A stretch of DNA of 60,158 nt from the NCBI RefSeq assembly GCF_030403745.1, contig NZ_JAQMWP010000035.1:1-60158 (forward strand). Reading direction: 5' to 3'. The notes beneath the pieces are model-generated. The model worked only from the letters and a program-made list of their open reading frames with translations. It made no database searches and was not told the DNA's origin. The position numbers and the translations under genes were made by a program. The stretch is from Streptomyces sp. S.PB5. GTDB lineage: Bacteria; Actinomycetota; Actinomycetes; Streptomycetales; Streptomycetaceae. Below, one piece after another: positions 7,969 through 15,606 of the stretch; within the stretch, counting starts at the first letter, position 1, and each line of letters opens with the position of its first letter.

Positions 7969-8421
7969 CTAATCGAGCTGGGTGGCGATGACCTCGAGTT
8001 GACTGGCCAAGCGGGACAGCGACCTCTTGTCGAGGTGCTTGATGACGCGGTTGCGCGCGCTCGCCAGGTTGGTCGGATAGGCCGACTCGAGCCGGCCCAG
8101 TCCCTCGGTCGTCAAAGTCGCCACACTGCCCCGCGCGTCGAACGCGTCACGTCGCTTCTCGACCCAGCCGCGCGTCTGCATGGCATTGACCACTCGCGAG
8201 ATCCGACTGACGGACAGTGCCGTCGCCTCAGCCAACTCTGTCATGCGCATCTCGCGCTCGGCGGCCTCGGAGAGGTGCATAAGAACCTGGTATTCGGACA
8301 TCGTCAGCCCAGTTGACTTCAGGAGGTCATCGTCCAGGGCCTTGGGCAAGGCCACCATCACTCGCATAAGGGCACGCCAAAGGCGTTCCTCTGCTGGGCT
8401 CAAGGGAACATCAGGCGTCAC
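7969..8421 (-). CDS. MarR-family transcriptional regulator (second copy)
   Basis: 150 residues from GTG 8421; no strong ribosome binding site is visible. It is closely similar along its whole length to the MarR protein at 1371-1820: EERLWRALMRVMVALPKALD, LSEYQVLMHLSEA (here with M for L at the start), RMTELAEATALSVSRISRVV, GLGRLESAYP. The wing Cys of the first copy is Gly here (DARG). Target genes are unclear, since both flanks are transposase or phosphatase debris; it may have been separated from its operon. The domain is intact, so it could still act on the first copy's operators. Confidence 0.82.
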   Translation of the reverse strand: MTPDVPLSPAEERLWRALMRVMVALPKALDDDLLKSTGLTMSEYQVLMHLSEAAEREMRMTELAEATALSVSRISRVVNAMQTRGWVEKRRDAFDARGSVATLTTEGLGRLESAYPTNLASARNRVIKHLDKRSLSRLASQLEVIATQLD

Positions 8422-8541
8422 CGGAGCAGACTACCTTGCTGCTGGGTGTGCCCACGGGCTTGAAGTGGATCACAATCGGCCGCCAGACACATCGGATGAC
8501 GTCATTTCGTGTGTGCTTCATGACTTGAGGCTTGCCGGGAA

Positions 8542-8874
8542 TCAAAACGCTGAGTTGATCTTGGGGTTGCCCGAGTCGAGGAATCTGGTCGTCCAGGGTG
8601 CACAACCGGGCTGTCGAGGCGGGGATGTGGACACCTTGCGCGTCGAGGAGTGGACGACGTCTCTGACGGCACGGCTGATGGTCATGGCGGTGGTGCTGAA
8701 GAGTCGCCCGAGGAGCTCCTGGAGAGAGTGCTTTCGCAGGTAGAGAATGGTGACCAGGATCTGCTCGGCGGGCGTGAGGCTGGGTTTGCGGCCTGTGCCC
8801 GGGGCGACGCGGCGTGCTCCGCCGCGGGTTGCGCGGAGGGCTTGCTCGCGGGACTCTTCCAGCCTCCGGATCAA
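8542..8874 (-). pseudogene. IS5-like transposase N-terminal remnant, frameshifted
   Basis: Minus-strand protein from ATG 8874: KPSLTPAEQILVTILYLRKH and SLQELLGRLFSTTAMTISRA are typical of the helix-turn-helix part of IS5-related DDE transposases. After RDVV the frame shifts; fragments of the expected text (VHIPASTARL, NPKINSAF) appear in two other frames. The catalytic domain is missing. It abuts the phosphatase pseudogene and probably inserted into it. Confidence 0.7.
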
Positions 8875-8882
8875 GATATTGG

Positions 8883-9560
8883 TCAGGCCTCGGGGCTGGC
8901 TTGGCCGTGGCGGACGAGGGAGTCGGCGAGGCGGGCCAGACCGACGTCGATGTCCTCGTCGCGGCGTTCGATCAGGCCGTCGGTGTAGAGGACCAGGGTG
9001 GCGCCCTTGGCGAAGGCCGTACTGGACTCCGGCCGGGGAACATGTTCAGGGCGCGCACCAAGCGGCGGATCGGTCGCCTGGTCGAGGAAGGTCACCGTGC
9101 CGTCGGGGTGGAGCAGCACTGGTGGTGGGTGGCCCGCGCTGCTGTACGTGACGGTGTGGCTGTCCCGGTCGATGTAGGTCTTCACCACTGTGGTCGACTC
9201 CGCACCGGCGACCGGGCGTACAGTCCAAGGGCGTACAGTGCCCGGGCCGGACCGTCGGCGACACGGGCGGCCGCGCTCAGCGCGCTGCGCAGCTGGCCCA
9301 TGACACCGGCCGCTTCCAGGCCGTGGCCAACGGCGTCGCCGACAGCGACCGCGATGCGGTCGCCGGGCAGGTCGACCAGGTCGTACCAGTCGCCACAGAC
9401 GTTCAGGGTGCCGACGGCGGCCGGTAGCGGACGGCTGCGCTGTGGTGCTCGACCGGCGTCGGGGCAGGCAGCATCGCTGCCTGCAGGGCCAGGGCGACCT
9501 CGCGTTCGCGCGCATGGGCCCCACGCAGGCGTTCGTTGACCTCCTGCAATTCACTTCCAG
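8883..9560 (-). pseudogene. PP2C/SpoIIE-type Ser/Thr phosphatase, frameshifted and truncated
   Basis: Three minus-strand frames together give a SpoIIE (RsbU-like) phosphatase. ELQEVNERLRGAHARERE with LALQAAMLPAP is the coiled-coil linker and domain start (about 9430-9560). A shifted middle follows in which the LNVCGDWYDLVDLPGDR region can be read in a different frame. The end reads VAGAESTTVVKTYIDRDSHT, VTYSSAGHPPPVLLHPDG and GATLVLYTDGLIERRDEDID. The final Asp motif of the family is absent because the gene stops at 8883 beside a transposase remnant. Confidence 0.75.
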
Positions 9561-9577
9561 CAGGCAAAGGGCCGTCG

Positions 9578-9790
9578 GCCGCCGGTGTGGCCGCCGGTCG
9601 AGGGGGAGCCGCGTCCGATGATGCACTTTGACTTCCAGGTAGGCGATCTGGACTCGGCGGTCGCCGAGGCCGTCGCCCTGGCGCCACGGTGGCGGAGTTC
9701 CAGCCGCAGGAGAACGTCCGGGTGCTCTTCGACCCGGCCGGCCATCCCTTCTGCCTGTACTTCGACGAGAGACGACCGGCTGGGGCAGCC
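9578..9790 (+). pseudogene. VOC/glyoxalase-superfamily protein, C-terminal fragment
   Basis: MHFDFQVGDLDSAVAEAVAL in one frame and VAEFQPQENVRVLFDPAGHP plus FCLYFDE in the next form the last beta-alpha-beta-beta-beta module of a glyoxalase-like protein (DPxGHPFCL). One base is missing at about 9685, splitting the frame. There is no N-terminal half. Confidence 0.65.
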
Positions 9791-10665
9791 CCGGATGAGA
9801 GCCGGGAGAGGGCACACCACGAGTGTCTGACCCGCCCTCACGCCACGAGGTCCACAACTCTTGGCAATTGCTCGTCCTGGCTCGGCTGGCGCTGGTGTCT
9901 GTACGCCGGCATCCCCCTGGCGGTACTGCAGCGCACGCTGCGGCTGCCGCACAGTCGACGCGAGGTCAAGGTCGACTGGGGGCCCGCGCCTCCTTCATCA
10001 CCGCCGCCGTGTCGCTGCTGATGATCTTGGTGACATTCGCCGGCGATACGTACGACTGGCTGTCTGTGCCATGGCAGGTCGAGTTCGACGGCGAGGTCGC
10101 GGGCGAGATCGAGGTCGAGGTCTCGAGCGAGATCGACGGCGAGGTCGAGGGCACGGTCGGAGACGTCGTACGCGGCAGTGGCGTCCAGAAGCTCTGCGAC
10201 TCTCAGAAGGTCTGCACGGCGCCGGAGCCGATCCTGGGCAGACACGGACTGCCAACGGGCCGTCACTTCAGCCGGACTCAGGCGGTCCTGGACCGGACCG
10301 GTCCGAGGTGCCTCACAAGGGTGGGCAGGCCGGAAGCCGGGCGGCCGGGCGAGAACACGGTCAGGCGACCCCCGAAGGCGTCAAGCAGGCTCCTCACGAC
10401 AACCCCTGTACAGGGTCAGCCCGCATGGGCCCCTCTCCTGTCCGCCAGGGTCCAGTGCCGCCCAGTGGCAGATCCGCAGCCCCTTGGCGACTTCGCCGTA
10501 CGAGACGACTGCCCGGCCTCGCCAGGGGCCTGAGTGAACAGGTGGTCGATATGCGTCCGCCACGAGGAGCCGGCCCAGGCACAGCCGGATGCAGCCGGAT
10601 GCAGGCGATGAACGCCCACAGGACGAGCAGCCAGTTCGCCGCATTCCGCAGGCCCCGCCTCCCCC
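9791..10665. other. 875-base stretch without a recognisable gene
   Basis: On the plus strand one frame contains a hydrophobic segment (SFITAAVSLLMILVTFAGDT, near 9990-10050), then an acidic Glu/Val/Asp-rich run (10078-10160). On the minus strand the same DNA reads as a repeated Asp-Leu-Ala-Arg run. Neither strand shows a good start with ribosome binding site or a known domain. It could be a decayed membrane protein. The part from 10200 to 10665 shows nothing recognisable. Confidence 0.3.
10078..10160. repeat. Imperfect GAGRTCGA-type short repeats
   Basis: Units close to GAGGTCGA, GAGATCGA and GCGAGGTCG are repeated about ten times with variation, giving alternating Glu/Val/Ile/Asp on the plus strand and a Leu/Asp/Ala/Arg pattern on the minus strand. 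Confidence 0.5.
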
Positions 10666-11490
10666 TCAGCCCTTGACGGATCCCTGCAGCAACGCGGCGA
10701 TGAACTGCCGCTGGAAGATGAGGAAGACCACGAGTGTCGGGGTGAGAATGAGCAGTGAACCGGCGCACAGCAGGACCAGGTCCGTGCCCCACTGGCCCTG
10801 GAACGCCCCGAGCGCTCCGGCCATGGTCCGCTCGGAAGGGTCGTCGACCAGCACGATGGACAGCAGGAACTGGTTCCAGGTCCACAGGAACAACAGGATC
10901 GTCAGGGACGAGATGGCCGGCCGTGCCAGCGGGATGTGGACGCGCCAGAACAGCTGCCAGGTCGACGCGCCGTCGACCCGTGCCGCCTCCGACAGTTCCT
11001 GAGGCACGTTGAGGAAGTGGGCGCGCATCCAGTAGACCGCGAACGGCATGTAGAGGCCGATCAGCGGAAGGATGATGGCCCATCGGGTGTTGAGCAGACC
11101 AAGGTCCTTGATCTGGTAGTAGATCGGGGTGATGACCGCCTCGAACGGCATGGTCAGCCCCAGCAGCAGCACCGCGAGCGCGATGCCACCGCCGCGCACC
11201 CTGAGATGCCCGAGGCCGAAGCCCGCCATGGTCGCGATGACCACGGCCGCCGGTACCACGCCCAGCACGATCAGCAGACTGGACTTCAACAGGGCGCCCA
11301 TGTTGGCCACGTCGAACGCGTCGACGAAGTTCCCCCAGTGCGGGTGTGCGGGCCATTCGAGGCCGGAGGGCACCGTCCCGCGGGGCTGCAGGGCGGCGGA
11401 GAGCATGCTCACGAACGGCAGGAGGGTGACGATCATGAGCAGGACGAGGAAGACCCTGCCGGTGATCACCTCGCGTCGGCTGATGTTCAT
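10666..11490 (-). CDS. Carbohydrate ABC transporter permease (MalG/CUT1 type)
   Basis: 274 residues with about six hydrophobic segments. The CUT1 ATPase-docking EAA loop reads ELSEAARVDGASTWQLFWRV followed by HIPLARPAI, in the usual position (about 185-210). YYQIKDLGLLNTRWAIILP is also typical of MalG-like permeases. It forms the membrane channel with the MalF-like protein encoded immediately upstream; that gene's stop codon abuts this ATG with no gap, so they are translationally coupled. No sugar ATPase gene is present, as usual in Streptomyces, where a shared MsiK-type ATPase serves CUT1 systems (family knowledge). Confidence 0.92.
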   Translation of the reverse strand: MNISRREVITGRVFLVLLMIVTLLPFVSMLSAALQPRGTVPSGLEWPAHPHWGNFVDAFDVANMGALLKSSLLIVLGVVPAAVVIATMAGFGLGHLRVRGGGIALAVLLLGLTMPFEAVITPIYYQIKDLGLLNTRWAIILPLIGLYMPFAVYWMRAHFLNVPQELSEAARVDGASTWQLFWRVHIPLARPAISSLTILLFLWTWNQFLLSIVLVDDPSERTMAGALGAFQGQWGTDLVLLCAGSLLILTPTLVVFLIFQRQFIAALLQGSVKG

Positions 11491-12471
11491 TCACTTGCCC
11501 TCTCGGGACAGCCGCTGAATGGGCAGCACACAGACCAGGACGAGAACCATGAGGACCACGGCGAGCGCCGAGGCGAGCCCGACCTGGCGCTGGGAGAAGG
11601 CCAGCCGGTAGATCTCCAGTCCCGGCACGGTGGTGGCGGTTCCGGGGCCACCGCTGGTCGAGATGTAGACGATGTCGAAGCTCGCCAGTGCGGCGATGAC
11701 GGTGACGGTGAGGCAGATACCGATCTCCCGGCGCAGGCTGGGCAGGGTGACCGCGAAGAACTCGCGTACCGAGCCCGCTCCGTCGATCCGCGCGGCCTCG
11801 TACAGGGTCGGGTCGATCTTGCTCATTCCGGTCACCAGCAGGATGGTGCACAGGCCCAGCAGCACCCATGCCCCGATCACACCGACCGCGGGCAGCGCCG
11901 TGTCGAACTCGCCCAGCCAGGCACGGGAGTAGCGGTCGAGGCCGACGGCGTTCAGGACCTGGTTGACCATGCCCGTCGTGCTGAGGACCCAGCTCCACGC
12001 GATACCCGCGGCCACGAGCGGGATGACCTGGGGAAGGAAGAGAACCGTACGGGCCACGGTGCCGAGCGGCCCTCTGGTGACCCGGTGGATGAGGCTTGCC
12101 ACGATCAGACCGAGTACGACGGGGACGAAGCTGAAGAAGATGATCAGGATGAAGGCGTGGAGGATGATCTCGAGGAGGTCGGGATCGGTGAGTACGGTGC
12201 GGTAGTTGTCGAGCCCGGCCCACTGCGAGGGGCCGATGCCGTCCCAGTGGTAGAAGGAATACTGAAACGTCGTCAGCAGGGGCTTTAGAACGAAGAACCC
12301 GTACACGGCCAGCGCCGGCAGGACGAAGAGCCAGCCGCTCCAGCGGGCCCGGTGTGCTCCCCGCAGAGCGCGGGGAGCACGGCTTGTCGAGGAGTGCGGC
12401 GCTGCTGCGGCACGCCGGGACACAGACTTCACCGTTCGTCCGCGCCTCACCCCCTCGGCGGCCTGGGTCAT
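11491..12471 (-). CDS. Carbohydrate ABC transporter permease (MalF/CUT1 type)
   Basis: 326 residues: a basic N-terminal tail of about 45 residues, then WSGWLFVLPALAVYGFFVL as first membrane helix, PLLTTFQYSFYHWDGI and about five more helices. The EAA loop is TLYEAARIDGAGSVREFFAV, followed by TLPSLRREI. ATG at 12471 is supported by AAGGAG eight bases upstream. That ribosome binding site lies only about ten bases from the left end of the inserted TnpB element, so the insertion separates this gene from the binding-protein gene without destroying its translation start. It now depends on read-through of the element or on a new promoter. Confidence 0.92.
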   Translation of the reverse strand: MTQAAEGVRRGRTVKSVSRRAAAAPHSSTSRAPRALRGAHRARWSGWLFVLPALAVYGFFVLKPLLTTFQYSFYHWDGIGPSQWAGLDNYRTVLTDPDLLEIILHAFILIIFFSFVPVVLGLIVASLIHRVTRGPLGTVARTVLFLPQVIPLVAAGIAWSWVLSTTGMVNQVLNAVGLDRYSRAWLGEFDTALPAVGVIGAWVLLGLCTILLVTGMSKIDPTLYEAARIDGAGSVREFFAVTLPSLRREIGICLTVTVIAALASFDIVYISTSGGPGTATTVPGLEIYRLAFSQRQVGLASALAVVLMVLVLVCVLPIQRLSREGK

Positions 12472-12492
12472 CGGGTCTCTCCTTCGTGGATA

Positions 12493-12512
12493 CCCCCGGC
12501 TTCAGCCGGGGG
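12493..12512 (+). repeat. Left-end hairpin of the TnpB element
   Basis: Eight perfect base pairs around a TTCA loop, followed by GAGGAA, which also follows the right-end hairpin. Confidence 0.75.
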
Positions 12513-12632
12513 AGGAAGCGAAGTTCCTGCGGAGCAGGGCAGGGAGAGCCGGTTGGCCGCCAGGGCGCACCGGCGTTGGCCGACAGCCGGCCAACACCCT
12601 TGGTTCACACGGAATTTGATAGCGTGTGAGGT

Positions 12633-13844
12633 ATGGCGCGGCAGGTCAAGCGGGCGTTCAAGTACCGCTTTTACCCCACCCACGAGCAGGCGGCGGAGCT
12701 GTCGCGCACGTTCGGCTGCGTCCGCCTGGTGTACAACAAGGCGCTGGAGGAGCGCACCCGGGCCTGGTACGGCGAGCAGCGCCGCATCTCCTACGTGCAG
12801 GCCTCGGCCGCGCTGACGCAGTGGAAGAAGACCGAGGAGCTGGCCTTCCTGGCGGAGGTGTCCTCCGTTCCGCTGCAGCAGGCGCTGCGGCATCTGCAGA
12901 CGGCGTTCGGGAACTTCTTCGCCAAGCGGGCGCAGTACCCGCGCTACAAGTCGCGGAAGAAGTCCCGGGCGTCGGCCGAGTACACCCGCAGCGCCTTCAC
13001 CTGGCGCGAGGGGAACCTGACTTTGGCGAAGATGACGCAGCCCGTAGACATCCGCTGGTCGCGGCCGCTGCCTGAGGGCGCGGTACCGACCACGGTGACC
13101 GTGTCCCGGGATGCGGCGGGCCGCTGGTTCGTGTCCCTGCTGTGCGAGGACACCATCACGCCCGCTCCCGCCACCACGAACGCGGTCGGCCTGGATGCCG
13201 GGATCACCTCCCTGGTGACCCTGTCCACCGGGGAGAAGATCACCAACCCGCGACACGAGCGCCGCGACCGGGCCCGTCTCGCCAAGGCGCAACGGGAGCT
13301 GTCCCGCAAGACGAAGGGCTCCGCCAACCGGGAGAAAGCCCGACGCAGGGCGGCCAAGGTCCATGCGCGGATCGCCGATAGGCGCCGGGACTTCCTGCAC
13401 AAGCTGTCGACTCGACTCGTCCGCGAGAACCAAACGGTCGTGATCGAGGACCTCACCGTCCGCAACCTGCTGAAGAACGGGCACCTGGCGCGCGCCCTCT
13501 CGGATGCGGCCTGGACGCAGCTGCGCATGATGCTGGAGTACAAGTGTGCCTGGTATGGGCGCGAACTCGTCGTGATCGACCGCTTCTTCCCCAGCTCGAA
13601 GCTGTGCGGAAACTGCGGCACGGTCGCGGCGCAGCTGCCGTTGCATGTCCGTACATGGACGTGCGAGCACTGCGGTGTGGTGCATGACCGCGACCTGAAC
13701 GCGGCACGCAATATCCTGGCCGCCGGGCTGGCGGCCTCTGCCTGTGGAGACGGTGTAAGACCTCAACGGGAGTCCTCCCGGACGGGGCGGTCGTCGGTGA
13801 AGCAGGAACCCCAGCGGGCGACCGCTGGAATCCCCCGCCTTTAG
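12633..13844 (+). CDS. tnpB: TnpB, RNA-guided RuvC nuclease of IS605-type element
   Basis: 403 residues, a full-length TnpB (ancestor family of Cas12). The N-terminal domain starts AFKYRFYPTHEQAAELSRTF, followed by RLVYNKALE. The split RuvC site is complete: Asp188 in VGLDAGITSLVTL, Glu272 in VVIEDLTVRNLLKN and Asp354 in HDRDLNAARNIL. The zinc ribbon is CGNC (325-328) with CEHC (344-347). The start at 12633 follows GTGAGGT. The stop lies inside the right-end hairpin, as usual when the 3' part of the gene doubles as guide-RNA (omega RNA) template. It is transcribed against the sugar-transport genes around it. Confidence 0.92.
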   Translation: MARQVKRAFKYRFYPTHEQAAELSRTFGCVRLVYNKALEERTRAWYGEQRRISYVQASAALTQWKKTEELAFLAEVSSVPLQQALRHLQTAFGNFFAKRAQYPRYKSRKKSRASAEYTRSAFTWREGNLTLAKMTQPVDIRWSRPLPEGAVPTTVTVSRDAAGRWFVSLLCEDTITPAPATTNAVGLDAGITSLVTLSTGEKITNPRHERRDRARLAKAQRELSRKTKGSANREKARRRAAKVHARIADRRRDFLHKLSTRLVRENQTVVIEDLTVRNLLKNGHLARALSDAAWTQLRMMLEYKCAWYGRELVVIDRFFPSSKLCGNCGTVAAQLPLHVRTWTCEHCGVVHDRDLNAARNILAAGLAASACGDGVRPQRESSRTGRSSVKQEPQRATAGIPRL

Positions 13845-13858
13845 GCGGGGGAGGAACG
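13710..13858 (+). ncRNA. Putative omega RNA (reRNA) region at the right end of the TnpB element
   Basis: TnpB guide RNAs are transcribed from the 3' end of tnpB through the element's right end, with the guide taken from flanking DNA. Here the region holds an inner hairpin CCAGCGG-GCGA-CCGCTGG (13811-13828) and the end hairpin (13832-13851). The flank that would act as guide begins near 13859 and is the 3' end of the sugar-binding-protein gene. Existence and ends of the RNA are inferred. Confidence 0.4.
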
Positions 13859-15238
13859 TCAACGTGACAGCTCCTTCTCGTACTCCTTCTGTACGGCCTT
13901 GACGTATCCCTCGGGGGTCTGCTGGCCGACTATCAGCTTCTGGAGTTCGGGAGTGATGGCCGAGGCAAAGATCGAACCGGTGGCGTTGGCGGTGAAGTCC
14001 ACGGCTCCGTTCTCGTCGGCCAGTTGCTGCGAGGCTTTGAGAGTCGAGGCGAGGACCGAGTCCTCCTTGGCCTGCGGCACGGGCAGGTCCGCCGGACCGC
14101 CGGGGTTCGAGCCGCCCACGTCGACGAGGATCTTGCGGGCCTTGTCGTTGGTGTGAAGCCAGTTGAGGAAGTAGGCCGCCACGTCCGGGTGTTCGGCCCG
14201 CGCGCCGATACCGAAGGTGTTCGGGGAGGACATGGCCACATGGCGGCCGGCGGCGGTTTCGGCGGGGAAGAGGAAGAAGCCCACGTTGCCGGGCATCTTC
14301 GTGTCAAGGTTGGCCGACTCCCAGTCGCCGTTGAACATGAACAGGCCCTGCCCCTTGGCAAAGTCACCCACCATGTTCGTGTAGTCCAGGGCGTTCGCGT
14401 CCTTGGTGAAGTAGCCGGCCTTCGCCCACTTCTCGATGGACTGCGCGGCCTTCAGCGACGCCGGCGCGTCGAAGGTGGCGCCCGGCTTCTGGAAGATCCA
14501 GTCGTTGACCTGCGCCGGATCGGTGAACTGGTTCTGCAGTGCCTGGTAGGGGAAGTTGATGCCGGCCGTGTTCTTGTTGAACTGCACGATCGGCTGGACG
14601 CCGTCCTTGCTGGCCTTGGCCAGCAGACTCTCGAACTCGGCGACCGTAGTGGGCGGCTGGGTCATGCCGACCTTCTTGGCCAGGTCCTTGTTGTAGAAGA
14701 CGCCCGTGACGCTGTAGCCGAGGCCCAGGCCGTACAGCGGACCCGAGCCTCGCTGCCCGTCCTTGTTCACGCGCAGCTGCGCGAGTTGGGACGCCGGGAA
14801 CTTGTCCCAGCCGTAGGCCTTGAAGTACGGATCCAGGTTCTTCAGCAGGTTGTCCTTGACCAGATCGACCATCGTGGGCAGGCGGATGATGTCCGGAGCG
14901 TTGTCCCCGGCCAGCACCCGCGGCGCGTTCTCGACCAGTACGGTGAACTGGTCCTCGCGAACCTTGAACGTCACGTTCGGATGCTGACGGGTGAACTCGT
15001 CCGCCAGCGCCTTGGCCAGGGGGAACCCGGTCTCGGCGTACATGTTGAGCGTGACCTTCTCCGTGCCCAGCGAGGTGCTCACCGGACCGCCGCCGGCCGG
15101 AGCCCGCTCCCCCGACCCCGGTGCGCTGCACGCCGCGCCCACCAGGGCCAGCGGGACCACTGCGGCCGTTGTCACCGATGCTCGCCACAGGCGTCGGCGA
15201 GTGCGCGAAGATGTGCGCCCGGCCATACCTTCGTACAT
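13859..15238 (-). CDS. Sugar ABC transporter substrate-binding lipoprotein (CUT1 type)
   Basis: 459 residues. A basic start with twin Arg runs, a hydrophobic stretch and a lipobox LVGAAC with Cys37 mark a lipoprotein signal. The mature part is a CUT1 family-1 solute-binding protein: VTLNMYAETGFPLAKALADE, FTRQHPNVTFKV, a GQGLFMFNGDWESANLD motif near residue 300, and a GARAEHPDVAAYFLNWL C-lobe helix. ATG 15238 has AAGGAG six bases upstream. It is the first gene of the transporter, with the permeases downstream beyond the TnpB insertion. A TGCTAAA palindrome 220 bases upstream is a likely LacI operator. Confidence 0.92.
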   Translation of the reverse strand: MYEGMAGRTSSRTRRRLWRASVTTAAVVPLALVGAACSAPGSGERAPAGGGPVSTSLGTEKVTLNMYAETGFPLAKALADEFTRQHPNVTFKVREDQFTVLVENAPRVLAGDNAPDIIRLPTMVDLVKDNLLKNLDPYFKAYGWDKFPASQLAQLRVNKDGQRGSGPLYGLGLGYSVTGVFYNKDLAKKVGMTQPPTTVAEFESLLAKASKDGVQPIVQFNKNTAGINFPYQALQNQFTDPAQVNDWIFQKPGATFDAPASLKAAQSIEKWAKAGYFTKDANALDYTNMVGDFAKGQGLFMFNGDWESANLDTKMPGNVGFFLFPAETAAGRHVAMSSPNTFGIGARAEHPDVAAYFLNWLHTNDKARKILVDVGGSNPGGPADLPVPQAKEDSVLASTLKASQQLADENGAVDFTANATGSIFASAITPELQKLIVGQQTPEGYVKAVQKEYEKELSR

Positions 15239-15460
15239 AGAGCACTCCTTGCGTGTGTCAGGGGCGGCGGATCGCCGTGGCCGTTCGGCCTGCCTGCGGT
15301 CCGCGGTACAGGTCGCGGGACGACGTCTTCACCGTCTGCGCGGCGCCCGTGGGGAGGCTGTCGGCAAGTCGGATTCGAGGATCGTCCCGACGCCGCATCC
15401 CGGCGACCTGTCGCCGGGAGCGACGCAGAGACGGTGTATTGCCAAGCTGCATAATGCAAG

Positions 15461-15478
15461 TGCTAAATAGATTTAGCA
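15461..15478. promoter_or_regulatory. Perfect palindrome, probable LacI-family operator (transport side)
   Basis: TGCTAAATAGATTTAGCA has two perfect 7-base arms around TAGA. It lies in the divergent region between the binding-protein gene and the first LacI gene, 128 bases before the latter, in an AT-rich pocket that stands out from the surrounding GC-rich DNA and probably marks the promoter. Confidence 0.6.
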
Positions 15479-15606
15479 GGGAGCATGCGCCCTGTCCCGG
15501 GCCCTGTCAAGCATCGTGAAGTAACACCGGAGCAACGCGGGGTTCACGGTCGGACACACCCCACGCGGGCGGTCCGGCGTGTCGACGACCACGAGGAGCG
15601 TCCACG

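Larger units (their letters stand above)
12487..13858 (+). mobile_element. IS605/IS1341-type element carrying only tnpB
   Basis: About 1.37 kb with subterminal hairpins rather than inverted repeats. The left hairpin CCCCCGGC-TTCA-GCCGGGGG (12493-12512) and right hairpin CCCCCGCC-TTTA-GGCGGGGG (13832-13851) are both followed by GAGGAA, as in IS200/IS605 ends. There is no TnpA transposase in the element, so movement would require one in trans. Exact ends are uncertain by a few bases. It lies exactly between the stop codon of the sugar-binding protein (13859-13861) and the ribosome binding site of the permease. Confidence 0.8.

Noticed and set aside
10936..12288. Long plus-strand open frame opposite the MalF/MalG permease genes
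   Set aside because: It is antisense to two well-supported permease genes, has a Gln/His/Arg/Glu-rich composition typical of shadow frames in high-GC DNA, and no domain.
12493..13851. CCCCCGGC/CCCCCGCC hairpins considered as terminators or CRISPR-like repeats
   Set aside because: They are only two copies placed at the ends of a tnpB element, both followed by GAGGAA, which fits IS605 ends and not an array.
12468..13862. 464-codon minus-strand open frame across the TnpB element
   Set aside because: Exact shadow of tnpB, whose catalytic and zinc motifs are on the plus strand.
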